A stretch of DNA of 64,000 nt, from assembly GCF_009689005.1 (NCBI RefSeq), contig NZ_AP021879.1, positions 2,790,001 through 2,854,000 of the forward strand. Reading direction: 5' to 3'. The position numbers were made by a program, and so were the translations under genes. The DNA comes from Desulfosarcina ovata subsp. ovata (lineage in GTDB: Bacteria > Desulfobacterota > Desulfobacteria > Desulfobacterales > Desulfosarcinaceae). Shown one piece after another: positions 43,873 to 54,187 of this stretch (positions are counted from its first letter, which is position 1; each line of letters opens with the position of its first letter). The notes under the pieces are model-generated. The model saw nothing but the letters and a program-made list of their open reading frames with translations, ran no database searches and had not been told where the DNA came from.

Positions 43873-46800
43873 CTATCGATGCCGCGCCACCATCCCTTCG
43901 GCCAGTTTTTCCGCCGAGTGGCCGAACAGGTCATCCACGGGTACGTCGTCCAGGTAGTTGTCGGCCCAGGGCACACTATTCTCCTGGACGATATTTTTGA
44001 TGTGCTCGTACTTGCCGCCCAGGGCCCTGATTTTGGTCGCCAGGGGAATCTCCGCCTTGAAGCCGATATTGAGCAGCAGCAGGTAGCGGATGCGGCTGCC
44101 GTCGGCAGGATCCTCGGAGGTCGCCGGGATGACCACGATACTGCGTCCGTCCTTGCGGCCCTTGCCGATATAGACATTGCCCTGGCTGACAATGATCCGT
44201 TTGCTGCCTTTGAGTACCGGATCCTGCTCCACCCGCGAGGGGATCTCGGCTAGGATGCCGGTCTTTTTTAGGATGGCAATGGTGGTCTGGTCCGTGGGGT
44301 CGCCCAGCAGGCCCAGCCCGTCGATGCGGTAAAGAATACTGCCGTTGATCCGCTCGATGACCCCCTGGATGTTTTTCATGACGATGACGTTGCGGTTGAC
44401 AATCTGGGCGGTCTCCAGGGCGTGGTCGGCAAGGGTATCGAAGAGGATGCCCTCCACCCGCTCGCTGATGCGGCTGGTGCCCACAGTGACCGTCTTGGCC
44501 TGGTGCTTGATGGCGTCCACCGGCCGGGACATGAGGTTGATGGACTCTCCCAGCACGCGGAACAGGGTATCGATGACGTTCTTGGCAGTACCGCGGATCC
44601 CGAAATCGAGCTCGAAATCGGTCAGCGGCAGCCGGCCCGACAGATATTTGAACAGCAGGGTCAGATCGGATGCGTGGGTGATCGCCGTGGGGAATGTCCG
44701 GGTACGCCGTTTTTCGCGGAACGCCTGATAGAAACCGAGAATTTCTTCGCGGAAGCTCTTCTCCAGGACCACTTCGTAGACGTCCAGCCCCTGGCCGGCC
44801 AGCCGGTCGAGGGTGTCGTGGATCGAGGCCCGGACATCGTGCAGGAAGCGCGAGCCTTCATGGATGGCCAGGGCCGCATGATAGCCCCAGATATGGCCCA
44901 CCAGGGTGTTGAGGATGGGGGCAAACTGAGGACTCACCTGGGGCACGTGAAAGACGTCCTCGGCATAGGGCGTGAATCGCTCCTCGCCCTCGTCGGCAAT
45001 GATCACCGGCGCCGCCTTGTGGGCCTTGAAGATGGCCGTGTCCTTGATAATGTCGCCGATGACGGTTCCCCGGGTTCCGGCGGCACAGACGATGATCAGC
45101 GGTTCGGAGGAGAGGTCGATATGCTTCTTGTCCTCCACGTAGTCCGAACTGATCGTTTTGTAGCACAGTTCGCTGAGCTTGATGCGAATTTCGTCCGCCG
45201 AGGCCTTGTTGGGTCCGCTGCCCACGGCTGCCCAATAGGTCTTGGTGGCCGCCAGTCGCCGGGCCGACATCTGGATTTGATTGCCCATGGCCAGGACCGT
45301 GCGCATGTGGTCGGGGATCCGCAGCAGTTCGGCGATCTGGTCCGAGAAAAATTCCTTCGAGCGGTTGCTCCGGATACCGGCCACCTTGAGCGCCAGCAGG
45401 GTGCCGGCCACGATCTGGGAGTAAAAGGCCTTGGTGGAGGCCACGCTCATTTCGATGTCCCGGCCGCTGGAGGTGTAGAGCACACCGTCCACCTTGAAGG
45501 TGATGTCCGAATCCCGCCGGTTGACAATGGCCAGGGTCCGGGCGCCGCGGGCACGGACCATGTCCACGGTGCGGTTGGTGTCGGTGGTGGTTCCCGATTG
45601 GCTGATGGCCACCACCAGGGTGTCGGCCATGCTGGTGGTGTCATCGCCTTCATTCAGCTCGAAGCCGCTCAGCTCGGAGGCCTTGAGGGCCCGTAACTGA
45701 ATGGATGGATCAGCCAGATAGGCCTTGAAAATATCCGCGCAGGCCTGGGCGGCCACGCCGGCGGTTCCCTGGCCGACGAAGAAGATGCGCCGGATGCGAT
45801 TTTCGGTAAAATCCGTCTCAAGGGCGCGCGGAAAGGTTTTCTCGTCCAGTTGGACGACGTAGTGGGGCCCGTCATCGGCTTCGGTGATCTTCCAGCGGTT
45901 GAGCAGGGTGCGTTCCACGGACAGCGGCGCTTCGGAGATCTCCTTTAAGAAGTAGTGCGGAAAATCCTGGCGATCGATATCCCGGGTGGTAATTTCGGTC
46001 TCTTTGACATCCGCGTCGGTCAGCGTAATCGGCGTGCCGTCGTAGTACATGGCCGTGACGCCGGCCAGGCCGCCGCCGGTGCGCTGGTCCAGGACGAAAA
46101 TCTGTCCCTGGGTCTTGCCGTTCTTCCCATCCACCACCTTTTCTCCGTCCATCTTCAGGAAACGGGGCGTCTCTTCTATAAATCCGTAAACTTCCGATGC
46201 CGGCATGTAATGATCCTCGGCCAGCCCCACGAAAACCGCCTGGCCACTGCCTTTCTGGGCCAGGAAGAAGCGGCCGGGCGCCAGGTCGGTATGCATGGCG
46301 ATAGCATGGGACCCCTGGAAGTCGCTCACCGCCAGGCGAAAGGCCTCGGACACGTCGACACCGGTTCTCAGGTAGCGTTCGATCTGCAGCGGAATAATCT
46401 TGGTGTCGGTGGTGATCGCTTCGGGAATGCTGCCACCGCCTTCTTCCAGGGCGGTTTTCAGTTCCAGGTAGTTGTCGATGTCGCCATTGAGGCATGCATG
46501 GATGATGGGGCGGTCTTGCATGGTTCCGCCGGCCAGGGTGTTGTCCACCGGATGGCAATTGGGTTCGGTGATGGCGCCGATGGAAGCCCAGCGGGTATGG
46601 CAGGAAACCGAGTGAAACGTGTGTGCGGATGCACTGATCCGCTGAAAGATCTCATCCTCGCGGATCTGGCGGCGCAAAAAGCGGATGTTGTCGCCCAGGC
46701 TGCCGATTTCGGCGGCTACCTTGTAAACCACGGTCAGGGCAACAATGGGATTTCCGTCAGCGTCCGTCGTCCGGTTGCAGCTGATGCTGGTATTGCTCAG

Positions 46801-47646
46801 CACATCGCGCTGCATGCGCCGGGCAAAAGACTCGCCAAGGCTCTGGTCGGCGAATGTCTCCTCAAGGGCGTTGTACGCCTCGGCCGGAAGGATGAAGAGG
46901 ATCGAGATGCCGGCCGAATCTCTTCCGCGCACCTCCAGCCGGTCGATGCTGTTGAGCACGGCGTTGATCTGCCGGAAAAGGGTGATGCGGCTGTCCGGGC
47001 CGTGGTCCGCGCTGCCGTCCATCAAACCGGCAACGCGCCCGATGTTGGCGGCCAGTTCCACGTTCAGGCACCAGATCATGTCCTTGAGAATCTCGATATG
47101 GGAGGAGACGACTTCCACCGTGGCACTTTCAAGGCTGCCCGCCTGGTCAGCCAGGACAGCCTGCTCCCTTTTCAGGAGCGCCGACAGCCGGGAGCCCAGA
47201 TCCGCCATACGCGTTTGGGTTGCCGGATTTTTGAACAGGGTGAGAAACGGCCTCTCCTGCTTGAGCCGGCGGATGGCGGTCAGCAACTCGTTCAGCGTGT
47301 CCGCCCCCCCCAGGTAGCACTCGGCAATGGTATCCGGATGATCCGCGCAGGCCGCCAGGTCGGCCTTCTCGGCCGCATCAACGAGCCGCTCCAAAGCATC
47401 CAGCTCCAACGCGGCCGGCTGCGCTCCCCCCTTTACCGCAATAATTCCGGCTAGGCCGCAGCACATCCGGTTGGGCTGGCAGGGAAAGAGAATCACTGCC
47501 GGCCCGGTCACCGCGGATGGATGACGGCCCCAGTGGATGGCCGGCGGTTGGCGGCAAAAACCGCCCATCTGTCGTAGTCCATGGATGGCCCGGTCAGTCG
47601 TGCGTCCGAGCATGAGGGTCAGGCTGGCGAGTGATCGATTTGTCAT
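43873..47646 (-). CDS. Giant GlmS-like protein (class II amidotransferase plus two SIS domains)
   Basis: This protein of 1257 residues is about twice the length of GlmS. A GATase-II-like start (MCCGLAGIIAVKGG) occurs at residue 61. A helical insertion of roughly 180 residues comes before the next GATase blocks (LEVRGRDSAGI; HTRWASIGAITEPNCHP). SIS1 (VGQGTAGVAAQACADIF; ISQSGTTTDTNRTVD; MSVASTKAFYSQIVAG) and SIS2 (GSGPNKASADEIRIKLSELCYK) follow, then an unrecognised 350-residue tail. If the N-terminal Cys must be free, translation should start at 47466 or the first 60 residues must be removed. It begins 3 bp after kdnB, suggesting a role in amino-sugar/Kdo8N metabolism. Exact reaction unknown. 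Confidence 0.75.
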   Translation of the reverse strand: MTNRSLASLTLMLGRTTDRAIHGLRQMGGFCRQPPAIHWGRHPSAVTGPAVILFPCQPNRMCCGLAGIIAVKGGAQPAALELDALERLVDAAEKADLAACADHPDTIAECYLGGADTLNELLTAIRRLKQERPFLTLFKNPATQTRMADLGSRLSALLKREQAVLADQAGSLESATVEVVSSHIEILKDMIWCLNVELAANIGRVAGLMDGSADHGPDSRITLFRQINAVLNSIDRLEVRGRDSAGISILFILPAEAYNALEETFADQSLGESFARRMQRDVLSNTSISCNRTTDADGNPIVALTVVYKVAAEIGSLGDNIRFLRRQIREDEIFQRISASAHTFHSVSCHTRWASIGAITEPNCHPVDNTLAGGTMQDRPIIHACLNGDIDNYLELKTALEEGGGSIPEAITTDTKIIPLQIERYLRTGVDVSEAFRLAVSDFQGSHAIAMHTDLAPGRFFLAQKGSGQAVFVGLAEDHYMPASEVYGFIEETPRFLKMDGEKVVDGKNGKTQGQIFVLDQRTGGGLAGVTAMYYDGTPITLTDADVKETEITTRDIDRQDFPHYFLKEISEAPLSVERTLLNRWKITEADDGPHYVVQLDEKTFPRALETDFTENRIRRIFFVGQGTAGVAAQACADIFKAYLADPSIQLRALKASELSGFELNEGDDTTSMADTLVVAISQSGTTTDTNRTVDMVRARGARTLAIVNRRDSDITFKVDGVLYTSSGRDIEMSVASTKAFYSQIVAGTLLALKVAGIRSNRSKEFFSDQIAELLRIPDHMRTVLAMGNQIQMSARRLAATKTYWAAVGSGPNKASADEIRIKLSELCYKTISSDYVEDKKHIDLSSEPLIIVCAAGTRGTVIGDIIKDTAIFKAHKAAPVIIADEGEERFTPYAEDVFHVPQVSPQFAPILNTLVGHIWGYHAALAIHEGSRFLHDVRASIHDTLDRLAGQGLDVYEVVLEKSFREEILGFYQAFREKRRTRTFPTAITHASDLTLLFKYLSGRLPLTDFELDFGIRGTAKNVIDTLFRVLGESINLMSRPVDAIKHQAKTVTVGTSRISERVEGILFDTLADHALETAQIVNRNVIVMKNIQGVIERINGSILYRIDGLGLLGDPTDQTTIAILKKTGILAEIPSRVEQDPVLKGSKRIIVSQGNVYIGKGRKDGRSIVVIPATSEDPADGSRIRYLLLLNIGFKAEIPLATKIRALGGKYEHIKNIVQENSVPWADNYLDDVPVDDLFGHSAEKLAEGMVARHR

Positions 47647-47649
47647 GGT

Positions 47650-48777
<1,128 letters not shown>

Positions 48778-49968
48778 TCAGATCCCCTTCAGAGCCTCGA
48801 CCGTGGCCTCGATCCGCTGCGCCAGTTGGTCCGCATTCCAGCCCAGTTTGATCTGCATGGAGATGGCCCGGCCGATAAGGCCGTCGGATTGGGGCAACCG
48901 CACATCGGAAAAGTCCGGACAGTTGGGCAGGGCCTGGACGGCCAGTCGGGCCGCGGCTTTCAGGGTGTGGAAATGCTCCCATTTGCGGATGTAGTGCCAG
49001 TTGTTGTCAAACCAGTGAAAGCAGCCGTCGACGCCGGCGGTGCCCAGGGCCGCGGCCGCCTGGCGGGCCTTGTCCAGATCGGGCATGAAGAAGGTCAGGA
49101 AGGTGGCCGAATCCCCCTCAGGATCGGGCAGGGCCCGGAAGGTGACGCCGTCAATCGCCTGCATGGCGGTTTTAATGGCCGCCTTGTTGCGGCGCTGGGT
49201 TTCCAGAATCCAGTCCAGTTTGCGCAGTTGGGCCAGCCCCACGGCGGCGTTGAGTTCGCTGATGCGGAAGTTGGACCCGACCATCAGATGGTCCTCGGCG
49301 CCCCGGTCGCTGCCGATGTGATCGTGGCCGTGGTCGGCAAAGGCATGGGTGGCCGCATAGACCGCCGCATCATCGGTGACCACCGCCCCGCCCTCGCCGC
49401 AGGTAATGGTCTTGACCGGGTCGAAGGAGAAGCAGCCGGCCTTGCCGAAGCTGCCCAGGGCTTTGCCCTGGTAGCTGGCACCGACGCTCTGGCAGGCATC
49501 TTCCAGCAGGACCAGCCCCTTGCGGTCGCAAAGGGTCTTGAGTTCGTCGATGCGCGCCATGGCACCGCACATGTGCACGGGCACAACGGCCCGGGTGTTC
49601 GGGGTCAGGGCGGCCGCCACCGCCTCGGGAGAGAGACACAGGGTATCGTCCACCTCGGCGAACACCGGCACGGCCCCGGCCATGAGAACCGATTCGATGG
49701 TGGCCACAAAGGTGAAGGGGGGCACGATCACTTCGTCACCGGCCCCAATCCCACAGGCGGCCAGAGCCGTGGAAAGGGCCGCGGTGCCGCTGGCGCAAAG
49801 ATGGGCATGCTTGACCCCCAGCCGGGCGGCCAGTTCGGTCTCGAAGCTGCGCGCCTTCCAGTGTTCCTTGCGGGCGGCGTCGAATCCGTAACGAAAAAGG
49901 ACGCCGGTCTCCAATACATCGTTTACCTCTTTGCGCTCTTCGTCACCGAAAATCTCAAATCCGGGCAT
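48778..49968 (-). CDS. kdnA: 8-amino-3,8-dideoxy-manno-octulosonate transaminase (PLP)
   Basis: KdnA aminates the KdnB product to give Kdo8N, an 8-amino-Kdo that modifies the LPS core and lowers its charge. This 396-residue DegT/AHBA-type aminotransferase has the KdnA-like start PGFEIFGDEERKEVNDVLETGVLFRYGF. PLP-fold blocks follow: HLCASGTAALSTAL, VIVPPFTFVATIESV, LLEDACQSVGASYQGK, and the lysine region CFSFDPVKTITCGEGG. It precedes kdnB in the same operon. A Shewanella-type pathway is implied. Confidence 0.9.
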   Translation of the reverse strand: MPGFEIFGDEERKEVNDVLETGVLFRYGFDAARKEHWKARSFETELAARLGVKHAHLCASGTAALSTALAACGIGAGDEVIVPPFTFVATIESVLMAGAVPVFAEVDDTLCLSPEAVAAALTPNTRAVVPVHMCGAMARIDELKTLCDRKGLVLLEDACQSVGASYQGKALGSFGKAGCFSFDPVKTITCGEGGAVVTDDAAVYAATHAFADHGHDHIGSDRGAEDHLMVGSNFRISELNAAVGLAQLRKLDWILETQRRNKAAIKTAMQAIDGVTFRALPDPEGDSATFLTFFMPDLDKARQAAAALGTAGVDGCFHWFDNNWHYIRKWEHFHTLKAAARLAVQALPNCPDFSDVRLPQSDGLIGRAISMQIKLGWNADQLAQRIEATVEALKGI

Positions 49969-50004
49969 GATATTTCTCCTTCTACTGCGCCGGAGCAGAA
50001 CCCG

Positions 50005-51390
50005 CTATCCGCTGGAATCCTTGCCGGCGTCATCTTGTCTGGCAAAATAATCCTTGAAATAGTGCTCCATGGCCATGCGGGCATACTGGCCGGCACGAAT
50101 GCCGATGTACTCCTCATGTGCCACCATCACCGAGACCACCAGTTTCTCGGGTCCTTTTTTCTCACTGGCAAAACCCACAAACCAGTCGAAACGGGCATCG
50201 TGGCCGCGATTGGCGATGGAACCGGTCTTCCCGCCCAGTTTCAGCCGCGAGAGCACTTTGCTGCGGCTGTAGCCACGAAACTGCTTGCGGGCGGTACCCG
50301 ATGTGATCGTGGCCGTCATCAGTGTCTTCAGGACCGCCGCGGTCTTGGCAGTGACGGCCGCCGGCAGAAAGCGGGGCTGGCTGCGGTAAATCACCTCGCC
50401 GGTATCATCCACGATCCGGTCCACCAGGGTCGGTTCAACCGGGCGGCCACCATTGAGCACGGTTGACACGATCACGGCGCCGTGCAGGGGCGAAATGGTA
50501 GTCTGCCGGTTGAATCCGCTGGCAATCTCCGCCCGGTGGTAGGTGTCGTCATCGATGGCCAGGTGACTGGTGGGCCAGGGCAGCTCGAAGCCGACCTGGC
50601 CGTTGAACCCGAAGGCGTCTCCACAGGACTGCAGTGTCTGCCGGTCCAGATAGAGGGCACCGAGTTTTCCGAACACCGGGTTGACCGACTGGGCAAATGC
50701 CTTCTCCAAGGTGATCGAAGTGGTGTAACGGTTGGTCGTGTCGGTCAGCTGCCGTTTGTACAGGGTGTGCTTGTATCCGTTAAACTTGAAATTCGAACGC
50801 GCCGTGTAGCCTTTTTTCTCAACGGCCGCCGCCGCCGTAATGATCTTGAACAGGCTGGCCGCCGGGTAGTCGGCAATCAGGCAGGGATCGTTTTGCGGAT
50901 CGCGTTTGTTGAATCCGGCCATGGCCAGGACCCGCCCCGTATCCGGCTGGATGGCCACAATGCCGATATAGCGTGAGTTGACGCGATCCATTTTTTTCAG
51001 CAGATACTGCTGAAGCCCGATATCAAGGCTGGTGTCAACCTCGTAGGGCCGGCCGTCGAACACCACCGTGACCGGCTCTTTGGCGACGTTGGTCAGGTGG
51101 TTCTTGCCCAGCAGGATTTTCACATCGGACTTTTCGATCTGGCCGGCGGCCGCCGGCGTCGGTGGGCCATCAGCCGGGGGTGATTCAACCGGGGGACGGC
51201 TGCCGGTAGAAAGCCAGGCCCAGCCCACCGCGATCAGCAAAATGACCAGCAGCCCCGCCAGCAGCGGTCGCCGCCGAATCTGCCGTCGTGAACCGGAGGT
51301 TCGGCGCTCTCTTTGCAGCCGCGCCTGATAGCTCTTCCAGCTGGGCGGACGGAACGAATGGCCGCCTTCGGGACGATAGATGCCGCTCAT
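50005..51390 (-). CDS. Single-domain penicillin-binding protein (transpeptidase)
   Basis: This 461-residue protein has a short cytoplasmic tail rich in Arg, one TM helix (PLLAGLLVILLIAVGWAWL, about 42-60) and a Pro-rich periplasmic linker. The transpeptidase domain shows the active-site SxxK (PAASLFKI), SxN (AQSVNPVF) and KTG (GGKTGS). No glycosyltransferase or PBP dimerisation domain is evident, so it is a short monofunctional PBP. It lies 37 bp upstream of kdnA and 25 bp from metG. Which peptidoglycan step it serves cannot be told. Confidence 0.9.
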   Translation of the reverse strand: MSGIYRPEGGHSFRPPSWKSYQARLQRERRTSGSRRQIRRRPLLAGLLVILLIAVGWAWLSTGSRPPVESPPADGPPTPAAAGQIEKSDVKILLGKNHLTNVAKEPVTVVFDGRPYEVDTSLDIGLQQYLLKKMDRVNSRYIGIVAIQPDTGRVLAMAGFNKRDPQNDPCLIADYPAASLFKIITAAAAVEKKGYTARSNFKFNGYKHTLYKRQLTDTTNRYTTSITLEKAFAQSVNPVFGKLGALYLDRQTLQSCGDAFGFNGQVGFELPWPTSHLAIDDDTYHRAEIASGFNRQTTISPLHGAVIVSTVLNGGRPVEPTLVDRIVDDTGEVIYRSQPRFLPAAVTAKTAAVLKTLMTATITSGTARKQFRGYSRSKVLSRLKLGGKTGSIANRGHDARFDWFVGFASEKKGPEKLVVSVMVAHEEYIGIRAGQYARMAMEHYFKDYFARQDDAGKDSSG

Positions 51391-51414
51391 GGGGGAAAAA
51401 CGCTCCGCCGCCCG

Positions 51415-53337
51415 TCAACTGAGGGGCGTTCCGGGGGTTACAGGTTTGTCCAGCGTGGCCACGGTCACCCCGGACGCGTCATTGGCAGCGATCAGCATGC
51501 CTTTGGAGAGGACCCCCATCAGTTTGACCGGTTTCAGATTGGCCACGACGATGACCTGCTTGCCGACCAGTTCATCCGGGGCGTAATTACCGGCAATCCC
51601 CGAAACGATGGTGCGGGTTTCGCCCAAATCGACCTCAAGTTGGAGCAGTTTTTTGGCCCGGGGAACGGGTTGGCACGAAACCACCGTGGCCACCCGCAGG
51701 TCGACCTTGGCGAAATCGTCAATGCCGATCTCCGGTTTGATGGGTTTGGCCGGTTTTGCGGGCGCCGCCACGGCTTCGGGGACCTGCTTCTTTTTCTCCG
51801 GATCGACGCGTGGAAACAGGGATACCGACTTCCTCAATTTCACACCGGGGGTGATTCCCCGCCAGGCATTCAGTCGCTCAAGCTTATAAAATTTGTCCTC
51901 GCCGGTCATTCCCAGATGCTTCTGCATGGTAACGGCGGTATCCGGCATCACCGGATAGATCAGACCGGAGATGATGCGCAGCCCCTCCAAGAGGTTGTAA
52001 ATGACCGTTTCCAGCTGTTTGCGGGCCGCCTTGTTTTTGGCCAGAGTCCAGGGTGCGGTGACATCCACATATTTGTTCATGTGGGTAATAAATTCCCATA
52101 CGGCGGCCAGCCCCTTGTGAAAGGCAAACACGTCCATGGCGGCGGAGAAGGCCTTGATGGCCGTTCGGGAATTCTCCTCCAGCCCCAGATCCATCTCCTT
52201 CTCCACGGCCGGGTCCGGCTCGGGGATAACACCGCCAAAATACTTGTGGGCCATGGAAAGCACCCGTGAGAAAAGATTGCCCAAATCGTTGGCCAGGTCG
52301 GCATTGATGCGCTGGACCAATGCTTCTTCACTGAAACTGGAGTCCAGCCCGAAAGCCATGTCGCGCATGAGAAAAAAACGGAACGCGTCCAGTCCGTATA
52401 TGTTTTTCATCTCCAGCGGTTCAATGACATTGCCGATGCTTTTGCTCATCTTGCTCTGGTCCACATTCCAGTAACCGTGGACATTCAAATGCTGGTAGAT
52501 GGGCAGGCCGGCGGCCTTGAGCATGATCGGCCAGTAGATGCCGTGAGGCTTTAAAATATCCTTGGCCACAATGTGCTGGGCCACGGGCCAAAACGTCTGG
52601 TACAGTTCCCCGTCCGGATACCCCAGGGCGGAAATGTAGTTGAGCAGGGCGTCGAACCAGACGTAGGTGACGTAGTCATGATCGAAAGGCAGGGTAATGC
52701 CCCACTTGAGGCGGGACTTGGGCCGGGAGATGCACAAATCGCCCAGGGGTTCCCGCAGAAAGGCCAGCACTTCGTTCTTGTACCGTTCGGGCCGGATAAA
52801 ATCCGGGTGTTTTTCGATATGATCGATCAGCCACTGCTGATATCGGCCCATCTTGAAAAAATAGTTGGACTCCTTGATGGTCTCGGGCGGGGTCTGATGA
52901 TCCGGGCAGCAGCCGTCGACCAGTTCGCGTTCGGTGTAAAAGCGTTCACAGCCAAAACAGTAAAGCCCCTCGTATTCGCTGAAATAGATGTCGCCCGAAT
53001 CGTAAATCCGCTGCAAAATAGTCTCCACCACGGCCATGTGGGCCGGGTTGGTGGTACGGATGAAGGCATCGTTGGAGATGTTCAACTCCGGCCACAGATG
53101 CTGGAAGAGGCCGCTGATCTTATCGACATATTCCCGCGGGGTGCAGTTCTCTTTTTTCGCCGCCCGCACGATTTTATCCCCATGCTCGTCGGTGCCGGTG
53201 AGAAAATAGGTCCGGTCACTGGACATGGCATGGAATCGGCGGACCACATCCGCGGCAATGGTAGTATAGGCATGTCCCAGATGGGGGCGGGCGTTAACAT
53301 AGTAGATGGGCGTGGTTATATAAAATGGCGTGGCCAT
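51415..53337 (-). CDS. metG: Methionyl-tRNA synthetase
   Basis: This 640-residue class I synthetase has a HIGH-type motif (YYVNARPHLGHAYTT). The metal-binding insert (YCFGCERFYTERELVDGCCPDH) holds one visible zinc-finger set. KMSKS is exact (DQSKMSKSIGNV) and an anticodon-binding helical domain follows. A C-terminal tRNA-binding EMAP-like domain (IDDFAKVDLRVATVVSCQPV...GKQVIVVANLKPV) allows dimerisation. It lies 3 bp after ricT in the conserved holB-ricT-metG order. Confidence 0.97.
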   Translation of the reverse strand: MATPFYITTPIYYVNARPHLGHAYTTIAADVVRRFHAMSSDRTYFLTGTDEHGDKIVRAAKKENCTPREYVDKISGLFQHLWPELNISNDAFIRTTNPAHMAVVETILQRIYDSGDIYFSEYEGLYCFGCERFYTERELVDGCCPDHQTPPETIKESNYFFKMGRYQQWLIDHIEKHPDFIRPERYKNEVLAFLREPLGDLCISRPKSRLKWGITLPFDHDYVTYVWFDALLNYISALGYPDGELYQTFWPVAQHIVAKDILKPHGIYWPIMLKAAGLPIYQHLNVHGYWNVDQSKMSKSIGNVIEPLEMKNIYGLDAFRFFLMRDMAFGLDSSFSEEALVQRINADLANDLGNLFSRVLSMAHKYFGGVIPEPDPAVEKEMDLGLEENSRTAIKAFSAAMDVFAFHKGLAAVWEFITHMNKYVDVTAPWTLAKNKAARKQLETVIYNLLEGLRIISGLIYPVMPDTAVTMQKHLGMTGEDKFYKLERLNAWRGITPGVKLRKSVSLFPRVDPEKKKQVPEAVAAPAKPAKPIKPEIGIDDFAKVDLRVATVVSCQPVPRAKKLLQLEVDLGETRTIVSGIAGNYAPDELVGKQVIVVANLKPVKLMGVLSKGMLIAANDASGVTVATLDKPVTPGTPLS

Positions 53338-53340
53338 GGG

Positions 53341-54183
53341 TTATCTCCTGTCTTTGGTTCTCTCTTTGGTCTTCTCTTTGGTCTTGTCTTTGATAATGTC
53401 GTCGAGGCTGATTTCAACTTCGCCCCCTTCGTCCAGCCGAACCGATAGGCGGCCGCAGATCACGTTGTGCCGGGTGACCTTTCCGTGACCGCTCTTGGTG
53501 TTGATCTTTTTCCCAATCTTGGGAAAGTTCGATTTCAGCTGGCGATAGGTCTCGTTTTCAAAGGTCAGGCAGCACATCAGCCTGCCGCACTGGCCCGATA
53601 TTTTGGTCGGGTTCAGGGAGAGCCCCTGCTGCTTGGCCATACGAATGGACACGGGCTCGAATTTGTCCATGAACGACGAGCAGCAGAAAACCCGCCCGCA
53701 ACGCCCCAGGCCGCCGCACATTTTGGCTTGGTTGCGGATGCCCACCTGCCGCATTTCAATACGCGCCCGGAACTGTTTGACCAGGATCTTGACCAGTTGC
53801 CTGAAATCCACGCGACCGTCGGCGGTGAAGAAAAACGTCAACCGGCTGGCGTCGAAGGTGCTTTCGACGGAAAACAGATTCATCTGCAACCCGAGATTTT
53901 TAATGCTTTTCAGGCAGAAGGCATGCGCCTCGCGTTCCAGGGCCTGGTTATGCTCCACCTGGGCCAGATCTTTTTCGTTGGCTTTGCGAAAAACCTTTTT
54001 CAGCGGTTTGGCCGGTTTGTTCTGCGCTTCAACCACCTCCGGCGCGGTTTCCACCGTACCGAAACCGAGGCCCTTTTCGGTTTCCACGATCACGTGGTCG
54101 CCCACATTGAGAACAAAGGCCCCGCAACAGAAATCGTAAATCTTGCCGCCGTCTTTGAATCGGATGCCCACTTTTTTTATCAT
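53341..54183 (-). CDS. ricT: PSP1-domain protein, RicT/YaaT-like
   Basis: This 280-residue PSP1-type protein has a characteristic cysteine set (AKMCGGLGRCGRVFCCSSFM and QCGRLMCCLTFE) that binds Fe-S in Bacillus RicT. The N-terminus KVGIRFKDGGKIYDFCCGAF is typical. In Firmicutes RicT works in the RNase Y-linked RicAFT complex; the role in Desulfobacterota is less clear. It sits between holB and metG, the conserved gene order. The C-terminus is a repetitive KTKEKTKERTKDRR tail. Confidence 0.85.
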   Translation of the reverse strand: MIKKVGIRFKDGGKIYDFCCGAFVLNVGDHVIVETEKGLGFGTVETAPEVVEAQNKPAKPLKKVFRKANEKDLAQVEHNQALEREAHAFCLKSIKNLGLQMNLFSVESTFDASRLTFFFTADGRVDFRQLVKILVKQFRARIEMRQVGIRNQAKMCGGLGRCGRVFCCSSFMDKFEPVSIRMAKQQGLSLNPTKISGQCGRLMCCLTFENETYRQLKSNFPKIGKKINTKSGHGKVTRHNVICGRLSVRLDEGGEVEISLDDIIKDKTKEKTKERTKDRR

Positions 54184-54187
54184 GCTA

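Noticed and set aside
45955..47454. Long plus-strand open frames opposite the GlmS-like gene
   Set aside because: No motifs; typical mirror frames of a GC-rich gene.
48826..50466. 546-codon plus-strand open frame opposite kdnA and the PBP
   Set aside because: It spans two well-supported minus-strand genes and has no domain features.
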